From NCBI GenBank assembly GCA_012518185.1, contig JAAYTA010000032.1, forward strand, positions 1 to 40,773: a stretch of DNA of 40,773 nucleotides, written 5' to 3'. Numbering within the stretch: position 1 is the first letter of the stretch; each line of letters opens with the position of its first letter. The DNA is from Methanobacteriota archaeon. GTDB lineage: Archaea > Thermoplasmatota > Thermoplasmata > Methanomassiliicoccales > Methanomassiliicoccaceae. The position numbers and the translations under genes are program-made. The notes under the pieces were generated by a model. That model did no database searches. It saw only the letters and a program-made list of their open reading frames with translations, and was not told where the DNA came from. Below are positions 24,375 through 32,348 of the stretch, piece by piece.

Positions 24375-24923
24375 TTACTCCCTCCTAAGGGAGACTGAAT
24401 CCTTAGTACTTAGCACACTACTTCTAGGAATGACTGCTCTTCGCAAGGCAGTGCCAAGAGCCTTGAATGAAGCCTCAATAACATGATGTTCATCGATTCC
24501 TCGATGTATAATGCCATGCAATGTTATGCCAGAAGACATAGCGAAAGAGCGGAAAAAATGAGCATATAACGTATCTGGACAATCGACATCGCAGTAAGGC
24601 CGATCGATGATATCTACTACCATAGTCACCAAGGCATCATCCATAGGGATCAGAGCAGAAGCAATACGCTCTACTGGAGAATCACCCAGTGCATCTTTGA
24701 ATGCAGTGCCAAGGGCAATAGCGATATCTTCTACCAGATGATGGATGTTATCTCCAGTAGCTTCTAATTGAAGATTGAAACTGCTGTATCTAGTTAATGT
24801 ATCTAACATATGGCAAAGGAATTGTTCATCAAGATCTATCTCGGCGCTCCCAGAGCCATCAATACCTAGCCATAGCTTGATATCTGTCTCTTTAGTCTTC
24901 CTCTCTATTCTGGAATCCCTCAT
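24375..24923 (-). CDS. hisB: Imidazoleglycerol-phosphate dehydratase
   Basis: Dehydrates IGP to imidazole acetol phosphate. The 182-residue protein has the duplicated metal-binding half-motifs: KTKETDIKLWLGIDG, QFLCHMLDTL, DNIHHLVEDIAIALG, then DDALVTMVVDIIDRP, HFFRSFA, TLHGIIHRGIDEHHVIEA. It is of the single-function type with no phosphatase domain, so histidinol phosphatase must be separate. FFDHML, the usual form of the second motif, is FLCHML here. The start is placed at 24923, where ATGA overlaps the hisA stop and GAGGGA lies before it; the ATG at 24938 is further inside hisA. Confidence 0.95.
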   Translation of the reverse strand: MRDSRIERKTKETDIKLWLGIDGSGSAEIDLDEQFLCHMLDTLTRYSSFNLQLEATGDNIHHLVEDIAIALGTAFKDALGDSPVERIASALIPMDDALVTMVVDIIDRPYCDVDCPDTLYAHFFRSFAMSSGITLHGIIHRGIDEHHVIEASFKALGTALRRAVIPRSSVLSTKDSVSLRRE

Positions 24924-25627
24924 TCCCTCTTCCTCCATATTTCTGAGTCAATGGTCCCAGCATAGAGTGCCAGGCCAACTATTGCCGAATCGATGCCTAG
25001 GTCCTCTAATTTACGAAGATCATCTTCCGTAGTGATGCCGCCGGCTGCTATGATGGGGTGTGGACATATATCTACGAACTCTGCCATCACTTCAGCATCA
25101 ATGCCTGCTGCTTTCCCTTCTACATTAATATTAGTATATAGGACACCCGCTAAGGGCAATCCCTCAGTACGATCCAGGATGTCTTTAACATCTCTATCAG
25201 AACTCTCTTTCCATCCTCTGACTTGAACCATCCCATCTCTTAGATCCAATGCCAGAACGATCTTATGTCTATTGTAATGAGCTAATTCTTCTAACCAATC
25301 AGGATCAGTAACTGCTCTTGTTCCGACTACTACTCGGGATGCGCCAAGATTAAGAAATGTCTCTGCCTTTTGAGTAGTACGTATGCCTCCGCCTATTTGG
25401 ATAGGTATACTTACTCTACTTAGAATCGATGTAATAGATTTGAAATTATCTCCCCGATCCATAGCGGCGTTAAGATCGACCAGATGGATCATAGGTGCGC
25501 CCTTTTCCTCCCATTCTAGAGCTACTTGCTGAGGATTAGGTAGAGATACTTTCTCAGTCCCTAACTTTCCACCTACAAGGGTGACTACTTTATCATCTAA
25601 TATGTCAACTGCTGGAATTATATTCAT
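24920..25627 (-). CDS. hisA: ProFAR isomerase HisA
   Basis: Isomerises ProFAR to PRFAR. A 235-residue TIM barrel with IIPAVDILDDKVV (first catalytic Asp), IPIQIGGGIRTTQKAETFLNLGA, LALDLRDGMVQVRGW (second Asp), and IIAAGGITTEDDLRKLEDLG. The phosphate/sixth-strand motif, usually TxIxxDG, is TNINVEG here, a mild change. The stop overlaps hisB and the start overlaps hisH, each by four bases. Confidence 0.94.
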   Translation of the reverse strand: MNIIPAVDILDDKVVTLVGGKLGTEKVSLPNPQQVALEWEEKGAPMIHLVDLNAAMDRGDNFKSITSILSRVSIPIQIGGGIRTTQKAETFLNLGASRVVVGTRAVTDPDWLEELAHYNRHKIVLALDLRDGMVQVRGWKESSDRDVKDILDRTEGLPLAGVLYTNINVEGKAAGIDAEVMAEFVDICPHPIIAAGGITTEDDLRKLEDLGIDSAIVGLALYAGTIDSEIWRKRE

Positions 25628-26283
25628 AATTTCTCCTCTAGGTATTTCACGAAGTTTCGCAGAAACATCGCACCTGAAGCACTGCTTTTTTCTGGATAGA
25701 ATTGTGTTCCAAACACATTCTTCTTACGTATTACTGATGGGAACTCTCCCATATAGTCAGTAGTACCTATGACTACGTCTTCTTTAGGAGAGTAATATTG
25801 AGAATGAGCGAAATAAAAGAAAGGAGACTTGACTCCCTCAAACATACGATTATCACTTTTCACTACATTCCAGCCCATATGTGGATTCTTCCCTATAGGG
25901 AACTGAGTTATGCTACCCTTAATGAGGCCAATGCCCGTAGTTCCACTATACTCATCAGTCTCAAATAATATCTGTGCTCCAGTGCCTATTCCTAGGCAAG
26001 GAGTTCCTGCATTGAGACGATCAAATATTATATCTCGATAATGGTCAAGCGACTTCATAGCATTGTTGAAAATGCCTGCGCCAGGAAATACGATTGCATC
26101 TGCGTCCATCAAGTTACGCATATTAGATTCAATCACCGGTCGTGCACCAGCTATCTCCAATGCCTTATGTATAGAATGGAGGTTTCCCACACCATAATCT
26201 GCAATAGATACTCTAACTTTAGGTCTTTGTCCAATACGATATGAATCGGTAGAATCTGGATACTTGACTGAGCGCCTTATCAT
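25624..26283 (-). CDS. hisH: HisH-family glutamine amidotransferase subunit lacking catalytic Cys and His
   Basis: In known systems HisH hydrolyses glutamine and passes ammonia to HisF. This 219-residue protein is clearly HisH: SIADYGVGNLHSIHKAL, FPGAGIFNNAM, PHMGWNVV, SPFFYFAHSQYY and FGTQFYPEKSS are in the right order. However, the nucleophile elbow, normally GICLGMQ, reads GIGTGAQ (Gly100, codon GGC at 25984-25986). The catalytic His of QFHPEKS is Tyr196 (codon TAT at 25696-25698). Only the Glu of the triad remains (198). Cys96, four residues before, is not at the elbow. The reading frame is intact and the other motifs are kept. The ATG at 26283 forms ATGA with the hisC stop; the first 20 or so residues are an N-terminal extension. 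Confidence 0.9.
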   Translation of the reverse strand: MIRRSVKYPDSTDSYRIGQRPKVRVSIADYGVGNLHSIHKALEIAGARPVIESNMRNLMDADAIVFPGAGIFNNAMKSLDHYRDIIFDRLNAGTPCLGIGTGAQILFETDEYSGTTGIGLIKGSITQFPIGKNPHMGWNVVKSDNRMFEGVKSPFFYFAHSQYYSPKEDVVIGTTDYMGEFPSVIRKKNVFGTQFYPEKSSASGAMFLRNFVKYLEEKL

Positions 26284-27332
26284 CCTTGCCATTCATCCAT
26301 CACCTCTTTCAACTTGGACAAGAGCATGCTATTGAGCTCCTCCGTCCCAACAGTAGTTCTAGCACAGTTTTCTAACAATCGCTGCCGACCGAAGTCACGT
26401 ATTAATATTCCCTTATCAGCAAGACGCGAAATCATAACTGATGAAGGCACGGGACAGCGGAAAAGGATGAAATTACTCTGCGATGGATATGGTTTGAACC
26501 CTAGATCTTCTAATCCGCGACTGAGTTTTTCTCTTTCTGTCTGAACCAATTCTATAGTCCTATCTATATATTCGTGATTTCGGAGTGCAGCTATCGCTAC
26601 CTGTTCAGAGAAACGATTAAGAGAATAGGGGATCTTGATTTTCTGCAATTGCTCGGCCATGTCTATATTAGCTGCCATATATCCTACTCTCAAACCCGCC
26701 ATCCCATATGCTTTGGAAAAGGTCCTAGTCACAATTAGATTGTCATAATCATTAACCATAGGCATGAAGGAGTAGTCAGCAAATTCTCCATAGGCCTCAT
26801 CTACAATTACTGGGCCATCATGCTCTCTTATTACTTGTTCGACAGCATCGGTGTCAAATGCATTGGCGGTCGGATTATTTGGCGTGCATAGTATTATGAT
26901 CTTACCTCTGGCCTTGATAAGAGCATCAGGATCTAGGTGAAAATCATCTGTGAGGTCAACTGTTTCGAAATGACCTCCATTGACTTTTACAAAGAAGCTA
27001 TGTAGAGAGTATGAAGGATATGGTGCAACTACTCTTTCACCCAATTCCATGAATGTTTTGAAGATAATATCTAATACCTCATCTGAACCGTTACCTACTA
27101 CAAAATTATCGGCCTTGAGATCATATGCTTCAGCCAATGCATCTCTTAAATCATCCGAATATGGTTTAGGATACTGATTAAGATTCATGTCAGCACAGTC
27201 TTCCAGAACATCATTAACTGCAGGGTTGGGACCCAGCACGTTAGTGGAAGTATCCATGCGAATTGCTTTGACTTTAGGATTATAGTACAACGGGATATCT
27301 CGAACCGTTGTCCTTACCCACTCCTTATTCAT
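26280..27332 (-). CDS. hisC: Histidinol-phosphate aminotransferase
   Basis: PLP enzyme that makes histidinol phosphate, 350 residues. It shows MDTSTNVLGPNPAV near the N-terminus, VGNGSDEVLDIIF, APYPSYSLHSFF, CTPNNPTAN, VIVDEAYGEF, and the PLP Lys in RTFSKAYGMAGLRVGYMAAN, then NFILFRCP. It differs from CobD (6787-7908) by the N-terminus and by lack of the HGGD motif. Eight bases separate it from hisG, and its stop overlaps hisH. Confidence 0.94.
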   Translation of the reverse strand: MNKEWVRTTVRDIPLYYNPKVKAIRMDTSTNVLGPNPAVNDVLEDCADMNLNQYPKPYSDDLRDALAEAYDLKADNFVVGNGSDEVLDIIFKTFMELGERVVAPYPSYSLHSFFVKVNGGHFETVDLTDDFHLDPDALIKARGKIIILCTPNNPTANAFDTDAVEQVIREHDGPVIVDEAYGEFADYSFMPMVNDYDNLIVTRTFSKAYGMAGLRVGYMAANIDMAEQLQKIKIPYSLNRFSEQVAIAALRNHEYIDRTIELVQTEREKLSRGLEDLGFKPYPSQSNFILFRCPVPSSVMISRLADKGILIRDFGRQRLLENCARTTVGTEELNSMLLSKLKEVMDEWQG

Positions 27333-27340
27333 TTTATCAC

Positions 27341-28204
27341 CTATGGAACCATCCGATCTATTGGAACTATCAGAATACCAGTACCGCCGATCCGCTTAAG
27401 CATATTAACCGAATCATAAATCTCAGCTTTATCTACAACCACATGTATGGCCACGATATCGTCTCTTCCAGCGATGTTCAATACTGTTGGTCCAGCCACT
27501 CCGGGCAGAAAGCTCCTCACTTCATCTAAAACATCGACCGGCACATCAGCCATTAAGTAACGCTTACCTTCTGCAGCCAATACACTCTCTATAGCCGATG
27601 CTAATTCCCTCATCTCCATTTCTTTATGATCTAGACTCTTTTTGGAGGCGACTAATACTGCCTGCGACTCAGCGATTACTGCTACTTCTACTAGCTTATT
27701 AGTCTTAAGCGTTGATCCTGATGATACGAGATCGACTATCACATCTGCTACGCCAAGATGCGGTGTTACCTCAGCTGCTCCAGATACAGCAATGATCTCT
27801 ACACTCTTATCGAGATTCTCAAAGAACTTACTCGTCATATGGGGAAATGATGTAGCAATTTTGGAACCATCAGGAATATCATCAATTGATTTGATATTCG
27901 ATGCTTCGGGAGCGGCTACCGAGAGGCGACATCGTCCGTAGTCAAGATCAAGCATCTTCTCAACTTCAAGATCTGTTTCAAGAACGATATCCCAACCGGT
28001 GATCCCCATATCGACCGCTCCCGAATGTACGAATCTAACAATATCTTGCGCACGCAAGAATAATACAGACATATCTCCATGATTTACAGTAGCGTAAAGT
28101 TTTCTCTCTGCTCCGTTCTCTATTTCCAGGCCCGCCTGTCGGAGGATCTCCATCGTCCTCTCGTTGAGGCGCCCCTTGTTCGGCACGGCCAGTTTCAAAG
28201 ACAT
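27341..28204 (-). CDS. hisG: ATP phosphoribosyltransferase, long form
   Basis: First step of His synthesis, 287 residues. The catalytic part has LAVPNKGRLNERTMEILRQAG, FLRAQDIVRFVHSGAVDMGITG, IATSFPHMTSKFF and the PRPP-binding EVTPHLGVADVIVDLVSSGSTLKTN. A C-terminal domain of about 75 residues (VSF-like LPGVAGPTVLNIAGRDDIVAIHVVV) is the ACT-like part of the long HisG form, which allows feedback inhibition by His and needs no HisZ. The operon starts here: GGTGATC (28207-28213) precedes the ATG, the clearest Shine-Dalgarno site in the window, and TTAATAATAA at about 28248-28257 is a likely TATA box. Confidence 0.95.
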   Translation of the reverse strand: MSLKLAVPNKGRLNERTMEILRQAGLEIENGAERKLYATVNHGDMSVLFLRAQDIVRFVHSGAVDMGITGWDIVLETDLEVEKMLDLDYGRCRLSVAAPEASNIKSIDDIPDGSKIATSFPHMTSKFFENLDKSVEIIAVSGAAEVTPHLGVADVIVDLVSSGSTLKTNKLVEVAVIAESQAVLVASKKSLDHKEMEMRELASAIESVLAAEGKRYLMADVPVDVLDEVRSFLPGVAGPTVLNIAGRDDIVAIHVVVDKAEIYDSVNMLKRIGGTGILIVPIDRMVP

Positions 28205-28206
28205 TA

Positions 28207-28213
28207 GATCACC
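28207..28213 (-). promoter_or_regulatory. Strong Shine-Dalgarno site of hisG
   Basis: GGTGATC on the minus strand is a full match to the complement of the archaeal 16S 3' end. It lies two bases before the hisG ATG (five from GGTGA). Together with the TATA-like box near 28248-28257 it marks the his operon transcript as leadered, unlike several single genes in this window. Confidence 0.6.
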
Positions 28214-28340
28214 TTATTTGAGTTAGGCATGCAGATATCGTATCCTTATTATTAACCTATGTAAGATGCTGGATATAGTCATTAATTAGATGTCTAATAA
28301 GTCCAGATAATACTCACTAAAATCATTTTTGATTGATGAT

Positions 28341-28375
28341 TATAAATCTCATCCAATTGATTACATTAGTCAATT
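28341..28375 (+). promoter_or_regulatory. Promoter and inverted repeat before the radical SAM gene
   Basis: TATAAA at 28341-28346 predicts a transcript start near 28368, so the message would be almost leaderless. AATTGA (28355-28360) and TCAATT (28370-28375) form an inverted repeat with a nine-base spacer that covers the predicted start site and ends at the ATG. This could be an operator, but six-base AT-rich arms can arise by chance. Confidence 0.35.
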
Positions 28376-29791
28376 ATGAAAATAATGCTCTCAACTCCTC
28401 CATGGATTACTACTGAGCTATGGCCTCCATTAGGATTGCTATATCTTGCAGAATCTATCAAGCGAGTAAGAGTAGATAGGATAGTGGTAGTAGATGCATT
28501 TTCTAAGAATCTCACTCCCGATCAATTCATAGAACGTACTATGGATGAGTCGCCTGACGTTCTGGGAATGAACTGCTCTACTCATACATTTCTGACGGCA
28601 ATGAGCGTATTAGGCAAGATAAAAAAACAATCTCCAGAAATCAAAATAATTTTAGGCGGCTACCATGCCACTTTCACTGCTAAGAAGATCTTAGCTGAAT
28701 ATGACTTCATTGATTATATCATCAAAGGTGAGGCGGAAGATTCACTCCCTCGCCTCTTAGAGCACATTGAGAATAATACGGATCCTAATGATGTGAAAGG
28801 AATTTCTTATCTGCGAGAGAAGACTCTAGTGGAAAATGAACAAAATATTATAGAAGATCTAGACTCACTACCATTTCCTGATCGGCGCCTTCTAGGAGAT
28901 TTTCGATATGGATATTATTTCCAAGGAATACCTTTGACTTTTGATAAATTCACGACACTATCATCTTCGCGAGGATGCTCCTTTAGTTGCACGTATTGCT
29001 CATGTACTGCCTTCTCTCATAGAAAATGGAGATGTCGAAGTGCTGAGAATGTTGTAGATGAATTGGAAATACTCTATCGCGATGGATATCGCGAATGCGT
29101 ATTTGTGGATGATAATTTTACGCAGAGAATATCTAGGGTCGAAGAAATCTGCGACATGATTTGTGAGAGAGGCATAAACATGAAATTATATTGTGAAGGC
29201 CGTGCTAATCATGCCTCGCTATCTCTACTTAAAAAGATGAAGAGTGCAGGTTTCAATGTTATTTATTTTGGAGCTGAATCTGCATCGCCACATGTCTTGA
29301 ATTATTATAACAAATCAATATCTCCGCAACAGACTATCGAAGCAGTAGCTAATGCTAAAAAAGCTGGTATGTTGGTGATAACTTCCTATATCCTGGGTGC
29401 ACCGGTAGAGACTAAGGATGATATCAGGCATACTATTGATTTTGCACAATCTCTCCGACCACATGGCGTGCAATACAACATATTGGACGTGTTAGTTGGA
29501 ACTCCTATGTGGGATTCTATGCGTGAGAGCAATATGCTAGACTCGAATGACTGGAAGATTAATCATCGCATCTACGAATATTATCCAAAATGTACCAGGG
29601 AAGAGTTGGAAGAACTAGTGAATACTGGTTATGAGAGTTTTATTGAAGCGTGGAAGAATCTAAGAGGAGTTACAGAGTTAGTTAGACTTCTATTGATTAA
29701 TTCCACCGCTCGAAAAATAATATTGGACAATATGTGGAATCCCAGTGCCGTAAATGCAATAAAAAATGGTCTAAATCCGCACAAACATTAA
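28376..29791 (+). CDS. B12-binding domain radical SAM protein
   Basis: A 471-residue protein of the class B type. The N-terminal domain (1 to about 140) has the B12-binding Rossmann layout: PPWITTELWPPLGLLYLAESI, VLGMNCSTHTF, IKIILGGYHATF, IDYIIKGEAED. The radical SAM domain holds the cluster motif C201-x3-C205-x2-C208 (RGCSFSCTYC), CVFVDDNFT, then VIYFGAESAS and YILGAPVET. Class B enzymes methylate unactivated carbons or rearrange carbon skeletons, often in tetrapyrrole, lipid or natural product pathways. The substrate here is unknown. It has its own promoter and no co-directional partner gene, so context does not help. Its need for B12 fits a genome that spends a large locus on cobamides. 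Confidence 0.85.
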   Translation: MKIMLSTPPWITTELWPPLGLLYLAESIKRVRVDRIVVVDAFSKNLTPDQFIERTMDESPDVLGMNCSTHTFLTAMSVLGKIKKQSPEIKIILGGYHATFTAKKILAEYDFIDYIIKGEAEDSLPRLLEHIENNTDPNDVKGISYLREKTLVENEQNIIEDLDSLPFPDRRLLGDFRYGYYFQGIPLTFDKFTTLSSSRGCSFSCTYCSCTAFSHRKWRCRSAENVVDELEILYRDGYRECVFVDDNFTQRISRVEEICDMICERGINMKLYCEGRANHASLSLLKKMKSAGFNVIYFGAESASPHVLNYYNKSISPQQTIEAVANAKKAGMLVITSYILGAPVETKDDIRHTIDFAQSLRPHGVQYNILDVLVGTPMWDSMRESNMLDSNDWKINHRIYEYYPKCTREELEELVNTGYESFIEAWKNLRGVTELVRLLLINSTARKIILDNMWNPSAVNAIKNGLNPHKH

Positions 29792-29925
29792 TCCTCACCA
29801 CAATAATTTTTACGAGCAATTGTAAAAGACATCCGAATAAATCGCTTCTTAAGTAATTTTTTAGATAAACTTCAAGTCGTTTTAACACCATGCCGCCGAA
29901 AGTCTTCCATTGCTGAGAGATGCAT

Positions 29926-30066
29926 ATGAATTCAAAGAATGAGTCTGAACTTAAATGGTATAAGCCATGCTTCTTGTGCTATTCTCGGATACGATGTCGC
30001 AAAGAAAAAGTCGAAAGAGGGTCTAAAAAATGCCTAAGACTTATTAGGAGAGGAGAGCGCTCATAA
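29926..30066 (+). CDS. Small Cys-rich basic protein, hypothetical
   Basis: An ORF of 46 residues, too short for usual gene calls. Its core reads YKPCFLCYSRIRCRKEKV followed by a Lys-Cys and an Arg-rich tail. Four Cys (C15, C18, C24, C36) could form a small zinc site, and the basic tail would suit nucleic acid contact. GAGAGATG stands before the ATG; an in-frame ATG at 29920 is also possible. It ends by overlapping the convergent UPF0280 stop by six bases. No relative is recognised, so it may be a chance ORF. Confidence 0.35.
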   Translation: MNSKNESELKWYKPCFLCYSRIRCRKEKVERGSKKCLRLIRRGERS

Positions 30067-30825
30067 TGTATGTGCATGTCCAGAAGGATATGAATGAATT
30101 GAAGTGACCTTTGCTATCTTAGAGATATCAACAGATGCTCGTATGAACTCCGGAATATGTCCACTCATTGCAATGCGTCCTTCTACAGCTATTATTAATC
30201 CATCAATACCAGGGATTAATGATATCTGATCAATAGAGTCCTTCAGAACTTCGTCAGAAGCATCAATTATCTTATTTCCCAATTGCGTAGCGCATGCATC
30301 CGCAAGAGCTACATTATCGGAAATTACTGTGGCCGCATCAGCTATGCCTAGAGAGATCGCTGGCCCTATAGTTCCTGATGATGTACAAATACCAAAGATA
30401 TTTTCTCGAGGCATTAACTTGAATCCTATGTTATGAATATGGCCGCCTGCATACCATCCAATCGTCATTTCTTCATGCAACAGAAATGCAATATCACCGC
30501 CATTATCAACGACTGCTTGTTTGGCTCCAGCACGCTGCATATCTGATACGGCTTTTTCAGCAATAGTTCCAGCTACGGCAGCCATGGGGCCTACGTTAGC
30601 AGATTCTGCTGCTTCGCACATTCTAACTATGATTGGAGGAGCTTTTTCGCCGGGATCGTAGGGTTCAAATGTTATTCCGAATAATGGATATCGTTGAATA
30701 AATTTCCTAATTGTACTCAAAGATTGATGTATCGATTCCTTAGCTACTAAGAGATAAGGGTCTTCACATAATATAGTAACAGCAGTCTCATCTATCTCGA
30801 AATGCCACCGTTTCATCATATTCAT
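30061..30825 (-). CDS. UPF0280 family protein (ApbE-like fold)
   Basis: A 254-residue protein of the archaeal UPF0280 group, distantly related to the FMN transferase ApbE. It has VRMCEAAESANVGPMAAVAGTIAEKAV (about 67-93), AVVDNGGDIAFLL, and a Gly/Ser/Asp-rich GICTSSGTIGPAISLGIADAATVIS around 147-171, where ApbE proteins bind FAD and metal. A biochemical role for the group is not known to me. The gene is downstream of the ACT-domain regulator in the same direction with a gap of 76 bases, so co-transcription is possible. ATGs at 30825, 30819 and 30816 are all usable as starts. Confidence 0.85.
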   Translation of the reverse strand: MNMMKRWHFEIDETAVTILCEDPYLLVAKESIHQSLSTIRKFIQRYPLFGITFEPYDPGEKAPPIIVRMCEAAESANVGPMAAVAGTIAEKAVSDMQRAGAKQAVVDNGGDIAFLLHEEMTIGWYAGGHIHNIGFKLMPRENIFGICTSSGTIGPAISLGIADAATVISDNVALADACATQLGNKIIDASDEVLKDSIDQISLIPGIDGLIIAVEGRIAMSGHIPEFIRASVDISKIAKVTSIHSYPSGHAHTL

Positions 30826-30901
30826 CGATCCTACATATCTATCTATTTTCCATCCATAAGTAAAAATCTAATTTTGGCCTAAGATATTAATTCCGAGGAT
30901 A

Positions 30902-31402
30902 TTAGTGCAATATTATGCTCCTTACTCCCTCACATCTCTTTATTCGAGGAATCATTTCAGGAGGCACCATACTCTCAGTAATAATGTAGAGGCGAGGCTC
31001 TTCCATGAGGAGTGGATCATCTACTAGGGCTTGTCGTACACTTATTCCTGCTTCTGCAATCACACTCATTATTTCCGCTAGTATTCCTGGTGAATGTGCA
31101 TCAATAGGTACTATCTCAATACATGACCACCCTATTGCTGGCGCCACATCTCGTAACATGGATGTAGAGTGCAAATTAGCGAACACTTTATGCAACTCCT
31201 TCTCAGACTCTATAGTTTCTATCGTAGAGCGAACAATGCGCCGATCAACACCGGCGGCCCTTGATAATGCTATATCCGCAATTTCAATGTCTCCACAGTG
31301 GACCTTTCCATCCTTAACGCTGAGGCCCAATGATAGGAGTAATCGAGCTACTTTTCCCTGCGAAGGGTAACGGCCAAAATATTGAGAGAGCAATAGCCAC
31401 AT
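30902..31402 (-). CDS. HTH-ACT regulator of amino acid metabolism (COG2061 type)
   Basis: A 166-residue protein in two parts. Residues 8-75 look like a DNA-binding region: YPSQGKVARLLLSLGLSV, then IADIALSRAAGVDRRIVRSTIETI, which reads as a helix-turn-helix. Residues 88-166 are an ACT domain: GWSCIEIVPIDAHSPGILAEIMSVIAEAGISVRQALVDD, then LYIITESMVPPEMIPRIKRCEGVRSI. This order is that of a conserved archaeal family of presumed amino-acid-sensing regulators. It is divergent from the aromatic amino acid operon, whose promoter holds a perfect 16-base palindrome (31496-31511). Control of that operon by Phe, Tyr or Trp is a reasonable guess but not shown. Confidence 0.75.
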   Translation of the reverse strand: MWLLLSQYFGRYPSQGKVARLLLSLGLSVKDGKVHCGDIEIADIALSRAAGVDRRIVRSTIETIESEKELHKVFANLHSTSMLRDVAPAIGWSCIEIVPIDAHSPGILAEIMSVIAEAGISVRQALVDDPLLMEEPRLYIITESMVPPEMIPRIKRCEGVRSIILH

Positions 31403-31495
31403 AACATTGAATAATATATCAAGACTATTTGAGGATTACAGGACTGTTCATTAGAGAGCATAGTAGATCATCAATGTTTCTAATGAATACTGTCA

Positions 31496-31511
31496 TACAA
31501 TCTAGATTGTA
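31496..31511. promoter_or_regulatory. 16-base perfect palindrome upstream of the aro operon
   Basis: TACAATCTAGATTGTA reads the same on both strands. It ends four bases before the TATA-like GATAATATA (31515-31523) of the aro operon, at the position of the BRE. It also lies 93 bases upstream of the divergent regulator gene, so one dimer could serve both promoters. Perfect palindromes of 16 bases are rare by chance, and I see no second copy in the window. Confidence 0.6.
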
Positions 31512-31514
31512 AAA

Positions 31515-31523
31515 GATAATATA
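31515..31523 (+). promoter_or_regulatory. TATA box of the aro operon
   Basis: GATAATATA is about 38 bases before the ADH synthase ATG at 31557; initiation is predicted near 31544. GGTGA (31546-31550) is then a ribosome site at the very 5' end of the message, seven bases before the ATG. Confidence 0.45.
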
Positions 31524-31556
31524 CGTGCTAGACATTGTCACGCATGGTGAACTCAC

Positions 31557-32348
31557 ATGTTGGGAAAGGAAATCCGCCTGGAGCGGATAATGGATAGAAA
31601 TGTGGGAAGGGCGGTGATCGTACCAGTAGATCACGGTATTACTATGGGGCCAGTAGCTGGTCTAACAGATATGAAATCGACTATAGATAATATCTCCAAG
31701 GGAGGCGCCACAGGAGTCGTTATGCACAAAGGTGTAGTCCCATATGGTCACCGATCATTTGGTCATGATATTGGCCTCATAGTTCACTTATCTGCATCTA
31801 CTAGTCTCTCCCAAGATCCCAATGCTAAGGTGCTAGTAACCTCTGTCCAGGAGGCGCTCAAGATGGGCGCTGATGCTGTATCCATCCATGTTAATATTGG
31901 TGCTGATACTGAGCCAGATATGTTGAGAGACTTCGGAAACGTAGCTAGAGAATGTCAGGAATGGGGTATGCCATTACTAGTAATGATCTACCCCCGAGGC
32001 AAAGATATCGAGGATGATTACGATGTTGAATTGATAAAGCAGTGTGCTAGGGTAGGAATGGAACTTGGAGCAGATCTTGTTAAAACATCATATACTGGAG
32101 ATATAGACTCATTCCGAGAAGTAGTCAGGGGAGCAATAATACCAGTCCTTATAGCTGGAGGCCCGAAGGTTAGTTCGGATAGGGGCCTGTTACAGATGGT
32201 CGCTGATTCCATTGAGGCCGGCGGTCGGGGCGTAAGCATTGGAAGGAATATTTTTCAGCATCATAATGTATCTGGAATTACTAGAGCTGTTGCTGACATC
32301 ACACTACGGGATGCCACGGTGGATGAAGCTCTACAATGGCTACGGTGA
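31557..32348 (+). CDS. aroA': 2-Amino-3,7-dideoxy-D-threo-hept-6-ulosonate (ADH) synthase
   Basis: Class I aldolase-like enzyme that starts the archaeal aromatic route by joining aspartate semialdehyde with a 6-deoxy-5-ketofructose phosphate donor (known for MJ0400). The 263-residue barrel has IVPVDHGITMGPVAGLTD (22-38), MIYPRGKDIEDDYD with Tyr145, and DLVKTSYTGD with the Schiff-base Lys176, then PVLIAGGPKVSSDRGLLQMV and GGRGVSIGRNIFQH. Fructose-bisphosphate aldolase of the FbaB type is the close alternative, but the next gene is DHQ synthase II, which settles the role. It overlaps that gene by 13 bases. Confidence 0.92.
   Translation: MLGKEIRLERIMDRNVGRAVIVPVDHGITMGPVAGLTDMKSTIDNISKGGATGVVMHKGVVPYGHRSFGHDIGLIVHLSASTSLSQDPNAKVLVTSVQEALKMGADAVSIHVNIGADTEPDMLRDFGNVARECQEWGMPLLVMIYPRGKDIEDDYDVELIKQCARVGMELGADLVKTSYTGDIDSFREVVRGAIIPVLIAGGPKVSSDRGLLQMVADSIEAGGRGVSIGRNIFQHHNVSGITRAVADITLRDATVDEALQWLR

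Noticed and set aside
25624-26283. HisH as a plain pseudogene or sequencing error
   Set aside because: Two separate catalytic positions are changed by in-frame substitutions, while the frame, length, coupling overlaps and other motifs are kept. An error at both sites is unlikely, but reads should still be checked.
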